Source: Kitasatospora sp. Root107 | Lineage (GTDB): Bacteria; Actinomycetota; Actinomycetes; Streptomycetales; Streptomycetaceae | DNA: 45,504 bases | Reading direction: 5' to 3' | NCBI RefSeq assembly: GCF_001424875.1 | Contig: NZ_LMCT01000027.1 | Coordinates: forward strand, 1-45,504 | Shown here: in pieces, positions 1 through 7,836 of the stretch | How the letters are laid out: each line of letters starts with the position of its first letter | Numbering within the stretch: the stretch's first letter is position 1 | Notes under the pieces: generated by a model | Databases searched by the model: none | The model's input: the letters and a program-made list of their open reading frames with translations, nothing else | Told to the model about the DNA's origin: nothing | Translations under genes and position numbers: made by a program

Positions 1-198
1 ATCAGCCACGGCGACCTGGTCCGCAACAACCCCGACCAGACCATGACCCACGGCGACCTGGTCCGCAACAACCCCGACCAGACCATGACCATCGACCCCT
101 GCAACCTCCAACTCCTCTACCAGGGCAAGTCCCCCACCGCCGGCGGCCCCTACGACCAACTGCCGTGGCGTCCCGGTGTCCTCACCCTGCAGCACTGA
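1..198 (+). CDS. C-terminal fragment of a secreted GH62-type alpha-L-arabinofuranosidase (5' end outside window)
   Basis: The frame is open from the first base to a TGA at 196-198 and gives the last 65 residues of a larger protein. The ending, with DQTMTIDPCNLQLLYQG followed by LPWRPGVLTLQ, resembles the C-terminus of GH62 arabinofuranosidases, which remove arabinose side chains from xylan outside the cell. That assignment is from memory of the family and rests on a short stretch. The fragment contains a perfect 42-bp tandem duplication (7-48 and 49-90) that repeats 14 residues beginning HGDLVRNN. The copies are identical at every base, so the duplication is either very recent or an assembly artefact. 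The catalytic part is not visible, so activity cannot be judged. Confidence 0.6.
   Translation: MSHGDLVRNNPDQTMTHGDLVRNNPDQTMTIDPCNLQLLYQGKSPTAGGPYDQLPWRPGVLTLQH
7..90 (+). repeat. Perfect 42-bp tandem duplication inside the arabinofuranosidase-like gene
   Basis: Two adjacent identical 42-bp units, 7-48 and 49-90, each 14 codons long, so the reading frame is kept. No base differs between the copies. Confidence 0.95.
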
Positions 199-359
199 CC
201 TGCCTGATCCACGCAGATCGCGATCGGGTGCGGGCTGCCGGAGCGTGGCCGAGCGGTTTTCCGTACGGGCAACTCCACCTGCTGACCTGACCCGGATCAG
301 CAAGAGCGCCCGCAACTCGGTGCCGTACACCGTCGGCCTCTGACCAACCCCGCACCCAC

Positions 360-393
360 CGTCCCGTTCATCAGCCGACAGATGAACGGGACG
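360..393 (+). terminator. Strong hairpin terminator in the 199-530 gap
   Basis: A perfect 12-bp inverted repeat (CGTCCCGTTCAT at 360-371, ATGAACGGGACG at 382-393) encloses a 10-nt loop. There is no U-tract, as is common for streptomycete terminators. It lies 160 bp after the arabinofuranosidase-like stop and ahead of the transpeptidase gene. The rest of the 332-bp gap has a short open stretch ending in TGA at 343 (reading ...RISKSARNSVPYTVGL), which might be a gene relic but is too short to identify. Confidence 0.7.
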
Positions 394-530
394 CCTGCGG
401 GCAACCGCGCCGCAGTGCGCAGCCGAGTTCCATCCGTGCGAATTCGTGACACGGTTCGAGGCTCTCGGCTGAAACCTGAGCGCCCGTCAGCGCGTGTACC
501 TTCCGGAAGATCCGATGGAGGGGGGCCGTC

Positions 531-1724
531 GTGCGACGGATTTCGATGGTGGGCGCGGCGCTGAGCGGGGTTCTGCTACTGGCCGCGTGCCGTGGGGGCG
601 AGGGCGTCGCAGGGGGCGACTCCGGCGGATCGGGCGCCAGTGGCACGAGCGCCGCGGTGAAGACGTCCGCTGCCCTGCTGTCGATCGAGCCCAAGGACGG
701 CGCGCAGGACGTGGCCCCGGGCGCGGTCAAGGTCTCGGTGGCGAGCGGCAAGCTGACCGAGGTCACGGTCACCGACAAGGACGGCAAGCCGGTCGATGGC
801 GCCATCGCATCCGGCGGCCTCACCTGGACCCCGGCCGCAGGCGGCCTCTCGGTCGGCTCGACGTACAGGGTGAACGCCAAGGCGGCGGACGCCGACGGCG
901 TGGCGACCACCGCCACCTCCGCCTTCACCACCCTCACCCCCAAGAAGACCGCCACGGTCGAGGACAACGTGGTGACCGGGCGGAACTTCGGCGTCGGCAT
1001 GATCATCTCGGTCCACTTCGGCGTGAAGGTCAAGAACAAGAAGGACGCCGAGAAGGCCATCGCCGTCGAGGCCTCGGACGGCACCGAGGTCAAGGGCCAC
1101 TGGTTCGAGAACGACACCCGACTCGACCTGCGCCCCGCCGAGTACTGGAAGCCCGGCACCACGGTGAAGGTCCACCTGCGGACCAAGAGCGTGGAACTCG
1201 CTCCCGGCGTGTACGGCGCGACCCAGCGCGACGAGCACTTCACCATCGCCCGCTCCCGGATCAGCGAGGTCGACGCCCGCACCCACCAGATGGTGGTCAA
1301 GGAGGACGGCAAGCCCCAGCAGACCATCCCGATCGTCGCGGGCACCAACGACAACCCGTCCTGGAACGGCACCATGGTCATCTCGACCATGAGCCGGATG
1401 GAGAAGATGACCTCCGAGGGCCAGACCAACCTCGTGGGCGAGGGCTACGAGGCCGTCGAGCCGCACGCGATGCGCCTGACCAACTCCGGCACCTACCTGC
1501 ACGGCAACCCGCAGGCCGTCGGAAAGGCCGGCCACGCGAACATCAGCCACGGCTGCATCGGGATGGTCGACACCCTGGAGGGCGACGAGAACTCCCCCGC
1601 CGGCAAGGTCTACGCCGCCTCGCTGATCGGCGACGTCGTGATCATCCGGAACTCGATCAAGAAGGAGCCGCTCGACCCCGCCAACGGCCTGAGTGGCTGG
1701 ACCATGCCTTGGGCGCAGTGGTGA
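531..1724 (+). CDS. L,D-transpeptidase lipoprotein (YkuD domain)
   Basis: A 397-aa exported lipoprotein predicted to form 3-3 peptidoglycan cross-links or attach proteins to peptidoglycan at the outer face of the membrane. The GTG start has a GGAGGGGGG ribosome-binding site just upstream. Residues 1-20 are a lipoprotein signal (MRRIS... then LLAAC, lipidated Cys20), followed by a Gly/Ser-rich linker and a region with Ig-like strands (about 45-260). The C-terminal YkuD catalytic domain has the conserved His in LHGNPQ and the SHGC motif with catalytic Cys342. Ig-like domains followed by a YkuD domain is the layout of mycobacterial LdtMt2-type enzymes. The gene stands alone, after a terminator hairpin and convergent to the phosphatase gene. 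Confidence 0.92.
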   Translation: MRRISMVGAALSGVLLLAACRGGEGVAGGDSGGSGASGTSAAVKTSAALLSIEPKDGAQDVAPGAVKVSVASGKLTEVTVTDKDGKPVDGAIASGGLTWTPAAGGLSVGSTYRVNAKAADADGVATTATSAFTTLTPKKTATVEDNVVTGRNFGVGMIISVHFGVKVKNKKDAEKAIAVEASDGTEVKGHWFENDTRLDLRPAEYWKPGTTVKVHLRTKSVELAPGVYGATQRDEHFTIARSRISEVDARTHQMVVKEDGKPQQTIPIVAGTNDNPSWNGTMVISTMSRMEKMTSEGQTNLVGEGYEAVEPHAMRLTNSGTYLHGNPQAVGKAGHANISHGCIGMVDTLEGDENSPAGKVYAASLIGDVVIIRNSIKKEPLDPANGLSGWTMPWAQW

Positions 1725-1881
1725 CCGGTCGCGCTGATGCCGACGCTGTTCCTGGTGCTCGGCCCGCTGGGCCAGTCCACGACGGCGGCGAACAACTTCG
1801 CCGACGGGCGAAGGTGGCGGACGCGGGTGAGGGGTTCGCGCCGGGCCGGGGCGCGCAGCTCGCCGCCGCAACGCCGGCAGC

Positions 1882-3572
1882 TCACTGAGCCTGCCGGAAG
1901 CGGGCGACCAGGATGGCGATGTCGTCCTCGGTGGCGGTGCCGGGGGTGGTGAGCCGGTGCAGGGTGTGGTCGACGATCTCGGTCAGTGTGGTGCCGGGGA
2001 CGACGCGGAGGGTGGTGAGGCGGTCCAGCGAGACGTCGATGTCCTCGCCCCGGCGTTCGATCAGGCCGTCGGTGTAGAGCAGCAGGGTGCGGCCGGGCCC
2101 GCAGGGCACCGTGAGGGAGGTGTGCCCGCCGAGGCCGACGCCCAGCGGCGGACCGGTGGGCAGGTGCAGCAGGCGGGTGCTGCCGTCGGCCTCGACGACG
2201 GCGGGTGGCAGGTGACCGGCGCTGGCGTAGGTGCACTCGCCGCGGACGGGGTCGGCGAGGACCAGCAGGCAGGTTGCCGGGCGTTCGGCGGCGGCCTCGG
2301 CCATCAGCGCGTCGAGGGCGTCCAGGATCAGGTGCGGGGCCGGTTGCTGACGGGCGATCACCTTGAGCATCGAGCTGTAGTGGCTCATGTCCACGGCCGC
2401 CTGCACGCCGTGGCCCATCACGTCGCCGATCACCAGCAGGGTCCTGCCCTGCGGCAGCGCGATCGCGTCGAACCAGTCCCCGCCGACCAGTGCGCTGGCC
2501 CCCGACGGCAGGTAGCGGGTGGCGATGTCCAGGCCCGGGTGCGGCCGTCCCGGTGCGGCGAGCAGCGCCTGCTGGAGCTCCAGGGCGATGTGGTGCTCGG
2601 CGGTGTAGCGGCGGGCGTTGTCGAGGGCGATCGCGGCCCGGCGGGCCAGGTCCTGCGCGGTGGCGACGTCGTCGGCGTCGAAGGCCGGCGAACCCTCGGC
2701 CCGCAGCAGGGTGACGGTGCCGACGGGCTTGTCACGGCAGGACAGCGGGACCACCAGAGCGGAGTGCAGACCACTGGCCCGGTAGGCGTCGACCCGGTCG
2801 GGGGCGGGGGCGGCCCGGCTGAGTTCGGCGTCGGTGAAGACGTTGTCGACCATCGGGCGGCCCGACTCCAGGCACCGCTGGATCGAGGACCCGGGCTGGT
2901 AGTCGACGTACTCGCCGGGCGCGCCGAAGCTGCGCACCCGCGCCAGCAGTCCGGGGGTGGCGTCCATCCCGGCCCGGCGCAGCCGCAGGGTGCCGGGCGG
3001 TACGGGGCGGGCACCGGGGTCGGCCTCGTGCGGGAGGACCTCCACGGTCGCGGCGTCCGCGAGCCCCGGGACCAGGAACGCCGCCAGCTCCTGGCAGGTG
3101 GTGTCCATGTCGAGGGTGGTGCCGATGACGGTGGCCGCCTGGTCCAGCACGGCCAGCCGGGCCCGGGCGCGCTCCAGGTTGCGCTGCTGCTCCTGGGCGT
3201 CCGTGACCTCCACCAGGATGCCCACCAGGCCGACCACCCGGCCGTCCTCCTCGATCCGGTGGTAGGCCGCGTGCCAGTAACGACGCGGGCGGTCCGAGCC
3301 GGCCAGGGTGTGACCGCTGGAAGTGATCTCGCGGGGGATGCCGTCCGCCAGGATCTGCCGCAGGGTGTCCTCCCGCGCGTCGAGGCGGGCAGCACCTCCC
3401 TGACGGGGCGTCCGATGTGCTCGGCCGCGGCCAGGCCGTTCATCCGCGCCAGGGTGGGGTTGACGTACTGGAAGCAGAGCTCGGGGTCGAAGACCACCAC
3501 CCCCGCCTCGGTACCGTCCAGCAACTGCCGCAGCAGGTCCTGGGTCCGGCGCGAGGAGGCGTCGTCCAGCAC
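1882..3572 (-). pseudogene. PAS-GAF-SpoIIE (PP2C) phosphatase gene with a frameshift in the PAS domain
   Basis: Read from a GTG at 3572 (GAGG-type site upstream; an in-frame TGA 12 nt before excludes an earlier start), the protein begins MLDDASSRR and enters a PAS domain. After about 63 codons, near 3384-3390, the frame is lost. The continuation, starting RLDAREDTLRQ, is in another frame and stays open to 1882. Adding one base there gives a continuous protein of about 563 aa: PAS (about 15-125), GAF (about 145-310) and a SpoIIE-type PP2C domain (about 330-560). The metal-binding Asp motifs GGDWFD, IGDVMGHG, YTDGL and DDIAIL are all present. Such proteins dephosphorylate anti-anti-sigma factors in stress signalling. 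A real mutation or a sequencing error in a GC-rich run are both possible; programmed frameshifting has no visible slippery site. Confidence 0.8.
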
Positions 3573-3705
3573 CCTGCGCCCTCATTCCTCGCGCTCCGCC
3601 TGCGGTCACCGCCCATCGTGCGGTGCCCCGCCGCCCGTCGCACCCGCAACCGGTCGCGCCGCCCCAGCCACCAGGGCGGCGGACCGGTAGCGGGTCAGCG
3701 GCAGG

Positions 3706-3936
3706 TCAGAGGTGATCCCGCAGGTAGCCGGAGAGCTTCCGCGACCACTCGGTCAGCTCGTCCCGGCGCATCTTCCCCTCGCACAGCGCCTCGGCCTGGG
3801 CGTCGGACAGCCGGTCCCCGCCCGGCTGCTCCAGCAGGCCGGACATCTCCTGCAGCACGGTCGCCAGCTGTTCCGCATCGGTGTGGCTGAGCATCACGAG
3901 CGCATCGGTGTGGCTGATGGCCATCGAACCGGGCAT
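3706..3936 (-). CDS. Small uncharacterised cytosolic protein (76 aa)
   Basis: The ATG at 3936 has an excellent ribosome-binding site, GAGAGGAGG, six nt upstream, which decides the start over the longer upstream frame. The product begins MPGSMAISHTDALVMLSHTD and ends in a charged, probably helical segment (KMRRDELTEWSRKLSGYLRDHL). No signal peptide or membrane segment is seen, and I do not recognise a family. The N-terminus contains a repeated SHTDA, encoded by a 17-bp direct repeat (3874-3890 and 3901-3917), suggesting a small internal duplication. It lies about 130 bp upstream of the frameshifted phosphatase on the same strand, so the two could be co-transcribed. Confidence 0.6.
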   Translation of the reverse strand: MPGSMAISHTDALVMLSHTDAEQLATVLQEMSGLLEQPGGDRLSDAQAEALCEGKMRRDELTEWSRKLSGYLRDHL

Positions 3937-4094
3937 CGCAGCCTCCTCTCGGTGGGCCCCCGTCCACGGTACGACCGCTCCCCCGGGCGTCGCTTCCCGA
4001 GCCGGCCCGGCCCTCGCTCCCATCGGTGCACGAACCGAGCGGCCGCCCGGGTGAAAGGACGTTTCCCCTGGTGGGGGCGGGCGTTTGGCATGGC

Positions 4095-4181
4095 ATGACG
4101 AAGACTTGGAAGTTCCTCATCGCCACCGTGCTCACCGTCGGAGTGGTCGGCCTGGTCGCTGCCGCCTATGCCCGGGAGTGA
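4095..4181 (+). CDS. Tiny single-pass membrane peptide (28 aa)
   Basis: A 29-codon frame from ATG 4095 to TGA 4181 encodes a peptide starting MTKTWKFLIATVLTVGVVGL. It has a short positively charged N-terminus, then one hydrophobic segment (about residues 7-25), and ends AYARE. A G-rich stretch (GGGGGCGGG) upstream could serve for ribosome binding. High third-position GC and the textbook single-helix layout argue for a real small membrane protein, but at this length chance cannot be excluded. Function unknown. Confidence 0.4.
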   Translation: MTKTWKFLIATVLTVGVVGLVAAAYARE

Positions 4182-4184
4182 CCC

Positions 4185-4379
4185 TCAGAACAGCGGGTCC
4201 TGCTCGCCGGGGAGGACGTGCGTGCCGTCCTCGGGGCCCCGGCAGCCCGGGCCGAGCCGGCGGATCCGGGACTCCGGGTCGTGCAGCGGACGGCCGCAGC
4301 GGCGGCACCGCAGCAGACTCGGCCGGTCCGGAGGGATCGGCAGGATCGGTGGGATCAGGGCGGAGTCGTCGGGCTGCAC
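4185..4379 (-). CDS. DUF6011-type small zinc-ribbon protein
   Basis: A 64-aa product with two CxxC-type Cys positions: RCRRCGRPL followed by SRIRRLGPGC. This matches the short DUF6011 domain, a presumed zinc-binding fold of unknown role common in actinomycetes. The GTG at 4379 lies 4 nt after the stop codon of the upstream SpoIIE-type phosphatase gene, so translational coupling is likely. A TTG at 4415, overlapping that gene, is the alternative start; neither has a clear ribosome-binding site. The C-terminus is short and acidic. Confidence 0.65.
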   Translation of the reverse strand: MQPDDSALIPPILPIPPDRPSLLRCRRCGRPLHDPESRIRRLGPGCRGPEDGTHVLPGEQDPLF

Positions 4380-4383
4380 CGGG

Positions 4384-5517
4384 TCAGTCTGACGGAGCGT
4401 CGGACCCGGGACCAACCGGGGTCAGCGCCAGGATCGCGAGGTCGTCGGTGAGCGGGCCGCAGCGGGTCCGGACGTCCTCGTCCAGGGCGGTGACCAGGTG
4501 CTCCGGGTCGGTGCCGGGGAGGGCGGTGAGGGTGGTGAGGCGCTCGGCGACGGGATAGAAGGCACCGGCCGGGTCGCGGGCCTCGCTGAGACCGTCGGTG
4601 TAGAGCAGCAGGGTGTGGCCGGGCTCCAGGGTGAAGGCGACCGGGGCGGCGGGAGCGGCGAGGCTGAGGCCGCCGAGGCCGAGCGGGAGCTGTTCGGGGG
4701 CGTCGACGGCCCGGACCCCGGCGGGGCCGATCAGCAGCGGGGCGTGGTGGCCCCGGTTGACCAGCAGGCAGCGGCCGGTCCCGGGGTCGTGCTGGAGCAG
4801 GGTGGCGGTGGCGAAGAGCTCCTGGTCGTCGCGGTCGCCCGCGACCCGTTGGAGCTGACGGTCCAGCAGGTCGGCCAGGTCGTTGAGGTGTTCGGTCTCG
4901 TCGGCGACGGCTCGGAAGGCGCCGAGCAGGTCGGCGACGGTGCGGACGGCGTCCAGGCCCTTGCCCCGGACGTCGCCGAGCAGCACCCGGGTGCCGTACC
5001 TGGTCTCGCAGATCGAGTAGAGGTCGCCGCCGATCGGGACTTCGGCCTGGGCCGCCCGGTAGAGACCGGCGGTGCGCAGACCACCGCTGCGGGGCGGTAC
5101 GGGGTGCAGCACGGTGCGTTGCAGTGCCTCGGCGACCGAGCGGACCTGGACCAGGTCGTGCTCCTGCCTGTTCCGCTGCCAGGACAGCACGGCACCGAGG
5201 ACGCCGGCCAGCGCGGTGGCGAGATAGATCCACACATGGTGCTGCTCGGTGAGGTGGCCGACCCGCTCGGCCATCGCGCCCTGCAGCGCCACGGCGCCGA
5301 CGGTGCTCAGCGCCACCGCACCGGGGCCGTAGCCGAAGGCGACCAGGACCGGGAGCACGGCCAGCGGGAAACCGGCCGCGATATGGGCGGAGGCGGCGTA
5401 CTCGGCGATCAGGTCGACGGCCACCAGCAGCACCGGCAGGGCCCTGACCCAGCGAGGGGTCCGGACCCGGCTGAGCGCTCCGACCGGAGCGGTGGCGTGC
5501 TGGCGCGGCGTGAACAC
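4384..5517 (-). CDS. Membrane-anchored SpoIIE-type PP2C phosphatase
   Basis: A 377-aa protein with about three or four N-terminal transmembrane segments (about residues 25-125: ALPVLLVAVDL, AVLPVLVAFGYG, IYLATALAGVLGAVLSW). A C-terminal PP2C domain of the SpoIIE/RsbU class follows from about residue 155. Metal-site motifs are intact: GGDLYS, LGDVRGKG, LLLYTDGLSEAR and TDDLAIL. These proteins dephosphorylate STAS-domain anti-sigma antagonists and so release alternative sigma factors; no STAS or anti-sigma gene lies beside it here. The membrane part has no recognisable sensor fold. It is followed after 4 nt by the DUF6011 gene. It is the second SpoIIE-type gene within 4 kb, in the same orientation as the frameshifted one. 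Confidence 0.9.
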   Translation of the reverse strand: MFTPRQHATAPVGALSRVRTPRWVRALPVLLVAVDLIAEYAASAHIAAGFPLAVLPVLVAFGYGPGAVALSTVGAVALQGAMAERVGHLTEQHHVWIYLATALAGVLGAVLSWQRNRQEHDLVQVRSVAEALQRTVLHPVPPRSGGLRTAGLYRAAQAEVPIGGDLYSICETRYGTRVLLGDVRGKGLDAVRTVADLLGAFRAVADETEHLNDLADLLDRQLQRVAGDRDDQELFATATLLQHDPGTGRCLLVNRGHHAPLLIGPAGVRAVDAPEQLPLGLGGLSLAAPAAPVAFTLEPGHTLLLYTDGLSEARDPAGAFYPVAERLTTLTALPGTDPEHLVTALDEDVRTRCGPLTDDLAILALTPVGPGSDAPSD

Positions 5518-5607
5518 AGTGGACCTCCGAGGGCATACCGCTCCATGGTCGCCGACGGGAGGGCCAGGCGCAGTGGACCAAAGTCCCGTACGTCCTGGGC
5601 GGAAGGC

Positions 5608-6825
5608 TCAGCGGAGGGTGACCGGCAGAGTCCGGTACCCGCGCAGGACCAGCCGGCTGCGGCGGGTCGGCGGACCGGCCGGGGCGAGGCCGGGGAACCG
5701 GTCGAGCAGGGCGGGCAGTGCCACCGTGGCTTCCAGCCGGGCGAGTTGGGCCCCGAGGCAGAAGTGCGGGCCGCCGCCGAAGCTGACCGGCTGGTTGTCC
5801 GTGCGGCGGGGGTCGAACCGCTCCGGGTCAAGGTAGCGGGCCGGGTCGCGGTTGGCGGCCCCGAGCAGCAGGTGGATGCCGGTGCCGTACGGGGTCGGGA
5901 CACCGCCGACCGAGAGCTCGTCGCTGAGCGAGATCCGGGAGGTGAGCTGCACGGGCGAGTCGTACCGGAGCACCTCCTCGATCAGGCCGCTCGGGGTGAC
6001 CTCCCCCGCCCGCACGGCGGCCCGCTCGGCGGGGTGGTCGAAGAGCAGCGCCAGGCCGTTGCCGAGCAGGTTGGCGGTGGTCTCGAACCCGGCGGCCAGC
6101 AGCAGCACCAGATTGGCCAGCAGCTCCCGCCCGGACAGCCGCCCGTGATCGGCGGCGGCGGCCTGGACCAGCGCGCTGACCAGGTCGTCGGCCGGCTCGG
6201 CCTGCCGCCTGGCCGCCAACACCGTGAAGTAGTCCGCGAGTTCGTCGGCGGCCGCATCGGCCGCCGCCAGCTCGGGATCGGACGCGATCAGCTCCAGCGC
6301 GGCCGTCAGGTCGTCGGCCAGCGGCCGGAACCGGGCCCGGTCGGCCGCCGGGACACCGAGCAGCTCGCAGATCACCCCGACCGGCAGCCGGTAGGCGAAG
6401 GCGTCCATGAAGTCGACCGGGGAGCCGTCGGCACCGGTCTCGGCCAGCTCGCCCAGCAGCCCGTCGACCGCGGCGACCACGGCGGGCTCCAGCGCGGCCA
6501 CCCGGCGGGCGGTGAACACCGAGGCGATCAGCGAGCGCATCCGCCCGTGGTCGGGGGCGTTGGTCTCCAGCATTGACGCGCCCAGCAGCACCTTGGAGCT
6601 GTGCTCCAGATAGCCGTCCTCCCAGCGCTCGCGCAGCGCCGCGTCCGGGACGTGGAAGGCGGTGGAGCGGAGCACCTGGTTGACCTCGCGGTGGCCGGCC
6701 ACGAGCACCATGTTCGGCCCCGCCTCGCTCACCGGGCCGAGCTCGTGCGCCCGGGCGTAGAGGGGGTACGGGTCGGCCCGGCCCTCCTCGCCGAGCAGCC
6801 GTCCGATGATCTCCTCGCCGTCCAT
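5608..6825 (-). CDS. Cytochrome P450
   Basis: A 405-aa soluble class I bacterial P450. The ATG at 6825 has a GGGAGGGG site six nt upstream; the frame stays open further upstream but without support. Signature motifs are intact: I-helix AGFETT (245-250, oxygen activation), EVLR of the K-helix (ExxR, 284-287), and the haem loop FGGGPHFCLGAQLARLE with ligand Cys356. Substrate is unknown. Sequence style fits the CYP105/107-like group used for secondary-metabolite or xenobiotic hydroxylation. No ferredoxin or reductase gene is adjacent, so electron partners must be encoded elsewhere. It is divergent from the ArsC-like gene, sharing a 108-bp intergenic region. Confidence 0.95.
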   Translation of the reverse strand: MDGEEIIGRLLGEEGRADPYPLYARAHELGPVSEAGPNMVLVAGHREVNQVLRSTAFHVPDAALRERWEDGYLEHSSKVLLGASMLETNAPDHGRMRSLIASVFTARRVAALEPAVVAAVDGLLGELAETGADGSPVDFMDAFAYRLPVGVICELLGVPAADRARFRPLADDLTAALELIASDPELAAADAAADELADYFTVLAARRQAEPADDLVSALVQAAAADHGRLSGRELLANLVLLLAAGFETTANLLGNGLALLFDHPAERAAVRAGEVTPSGLIEEVLRYDSPVQLTSRISLSDELSVGGVPTPYGTGIHLLLGAANRDPARYLDPERFDPRRTDNQPVSFGGGPHFCLGAQLARLEATVALPALLDRFPGLAPAGPPTRRSRLVLRGYRTLPVTLR

Positions 6826-6921
6826 CCCCACCCCTCCCGCAGGCACTGCCCACTCAACCGCACGGTGGGCCGCCGAGTTCCCGGCCGGGCCGTGGTGGCT
6901 GGTCAGCCCCGGCTTCCTTAG

Positions 6922-6933
6922 TAGGCTGGCCGG
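6922..6933 (+). promoter_or_regulatory. Leaderless-type promoter -10 for the ArsC-like gene
   Basis: TAGGCT (6922-6927) fits the actinobacterial -10 pattern TANNNT and ends exactly six nt before the ATG at 6934. No Shine-Dalgarno sequence precedes the ATG, so transcription probably starts at or next to the start codon. Confidence 0.55.
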
Positions 6934-7293
6934 ATGGAGATCTGGATCAACCCGCGCTGCGGGAAGTGCCGTAGCGCGCTCGGCGAGCTGGAAGCGGCCA
7001 AGGCCGAGTACACCGTCCGCCGCTATCTGGAGGACCCGCCGAGCGTCGCCGAGCTGGAGCAGGTGCTCACCCGGCTCGGGCTCGAACCCTGGGACATCAC
7101 CCGGCTGGACGAGCCGGTGGCCAAGGAACAGGGCATGAAGCAGTGGAGCCGGACCGAAGCCGACCGGGGCCGCTGGATCGCGGCGATGGCCGAACACCCC
7201 ATCCTGATCCAGCGGCCGATCATCACGGCCGACGACGGTCACGCGGTGGTCGCCCGGACGCCGGAGGCGGTGCGCGCCGTCCTGCCGGGCTGA
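6934..7293 (+). CDS. ArsC/Spx-family thioredoxin-fold protein (arsenate reductase-like)
   Basis: A 119-aa protein of the ArsC/Spx/YffB family. The N-terminal strand-loop MEIWINPRCGKCRSAL carries the family redox Cys, here in a CGKC arrangement that adds a second Cys (Cys10 and Cys13). The C-terminal HPILIQRPII segment is the family's usual ending. Enzymes of this class reduce arsenate with glutaredoxin, while others act as redox adaptors. Without an arsenite pump or ArsR gene nearby, a true arsenate role is not shown, and a general thiol-redox role is as likely. It appears to be transcribed from a leaderless promoter, divergently from the P450 gene. Confidence 0.85.
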   Translation: MEIWINPRCGKCRSALGELEAAKAEYTVRRYLEDPPSVAELEQVLTRLGLEPWDITRLDEPVAKEQGMKQWSRTEADRGRWIAAMAEHPILIQRPIITADDGHAVVARTPEAVRAVLPG

Positions 7294-7311
7294 CGTCGGG
7301 TCAGGCCGGGG

Positions 7312-7785
7312 TCAGCTCCGCCGGACCGTCCGCACGTCCTCGCCCGGCCGCCAGGAGCGGATCACCAGCTGGTCGTCCTCGACCTCGGTCAGCACCACCT
7401 CGGTCGGCTCCAGCCGGAAGGCGTGGAACGGGCCTGGCGGCGGTGCCGACGGGAGCTCCGCGACGTACCCGCTCAGCTCGATCTCGTCGGTGAGCTCGTG
7501 GGCCAGGCCGGAGATCTTGGCGTCGCCGCCGGCCATGGTCGGGTCGGAGGGGTTGCTGTGCAGCGCGAACCGGCCGTCCCGGCGCAGGTCGAGGGCCTTC
7601 AGTGCGCCGTACATCGAGCCGATGGTCAGATCCGCGCCCATGAACTGCACCTCGGTGCCGCTCACCCGCGGTGCCCCGCCTCTGCGCAGGGTGGCCAGCA
7701 CATGGTGCCGGTTCGCCTCGAACCGGGCGCGTACCGCGGGCGCCAAGTCCGGGGCCTCTCGTTCGAAATCCTGCCAGGTCGTCAT
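7312..7785 (-). CDS. PPOX-class FMN/F420 split-barrel protein
   Basis: A 157-aa protein beginning MTTWQDFEREAPDLAPAVRARFEANRHH-. The following strands (HHVLATLRRGGAPRVSGTEV, then GSMYGALKALDLRRDGRFALHS) are typical of pyridoxamine-phosphate-oxidase-like split barrels. These proteins bind FMN or F420 and reduce small molecules; many actinobacterial members have no known substrate. The ATG at 7785 lacks a ribosome-binding site and has GACACT six nt upstream, suggesting a leaderless mRNA. It is convergent with the ArsC-like gene and divergent from the DUF1697 gene, with a 51-bp shared promoter region. Confidence 0.85.
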   Translation of the reverse strand: MTTWQDFEREAPDLAPAVRARFEANRHHVLATLRRGGAPRVSGTEVQFMGADLTIGSMYGALKALDLRRDGRFALHSNPSDPTMAGGDAKISGLAHELTDEIELSGYVAELPSAPPPGPFHAFRLEPTEVVLTEVEDDQLVIRSWRPGEDVRTVRRS

Positions 7786-7789
7786 CCGA

Positions 7790-7832
7790 CCAGTGTCCCA
7801 GCGGCCGCTGACAGTGGCTGCTGCGACACTGG
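7790..7832. promoter_or_regulatory. Symmetric divergent leaderless promoters
   Basis: The 51-bp region between two divergent ATGs contains an inverted repeat, CCAGTGTC (7790-7797) and GACACTGG (7825-7832). Each arm places a GACACT hexamer exactly six nt before its start codon, the geometry of leaderless -10 boxes. Neither gene has a Shine-Dalgarno site. The symmetry also makes it a possible operator that controls both genes together. Confidence 0.5.
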
Positions 7833-7836
7833 CGCC

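Noticed and set aside
494..1888. Long overlapping open frames on both strands across the transpeptidase gene
   Set aside because: They are Arg/Gly-rich shadow frames of a high-GC gene; the 531-1724 frame has the signal peptide and SHGC motif.
6826..7242. N-terminal extension of the P450 frame
   Set aside because: It runs antisense through the ArsC-like gene; the ATG at 6825 has a good ribosome-binding site and matches P450 N-termini.
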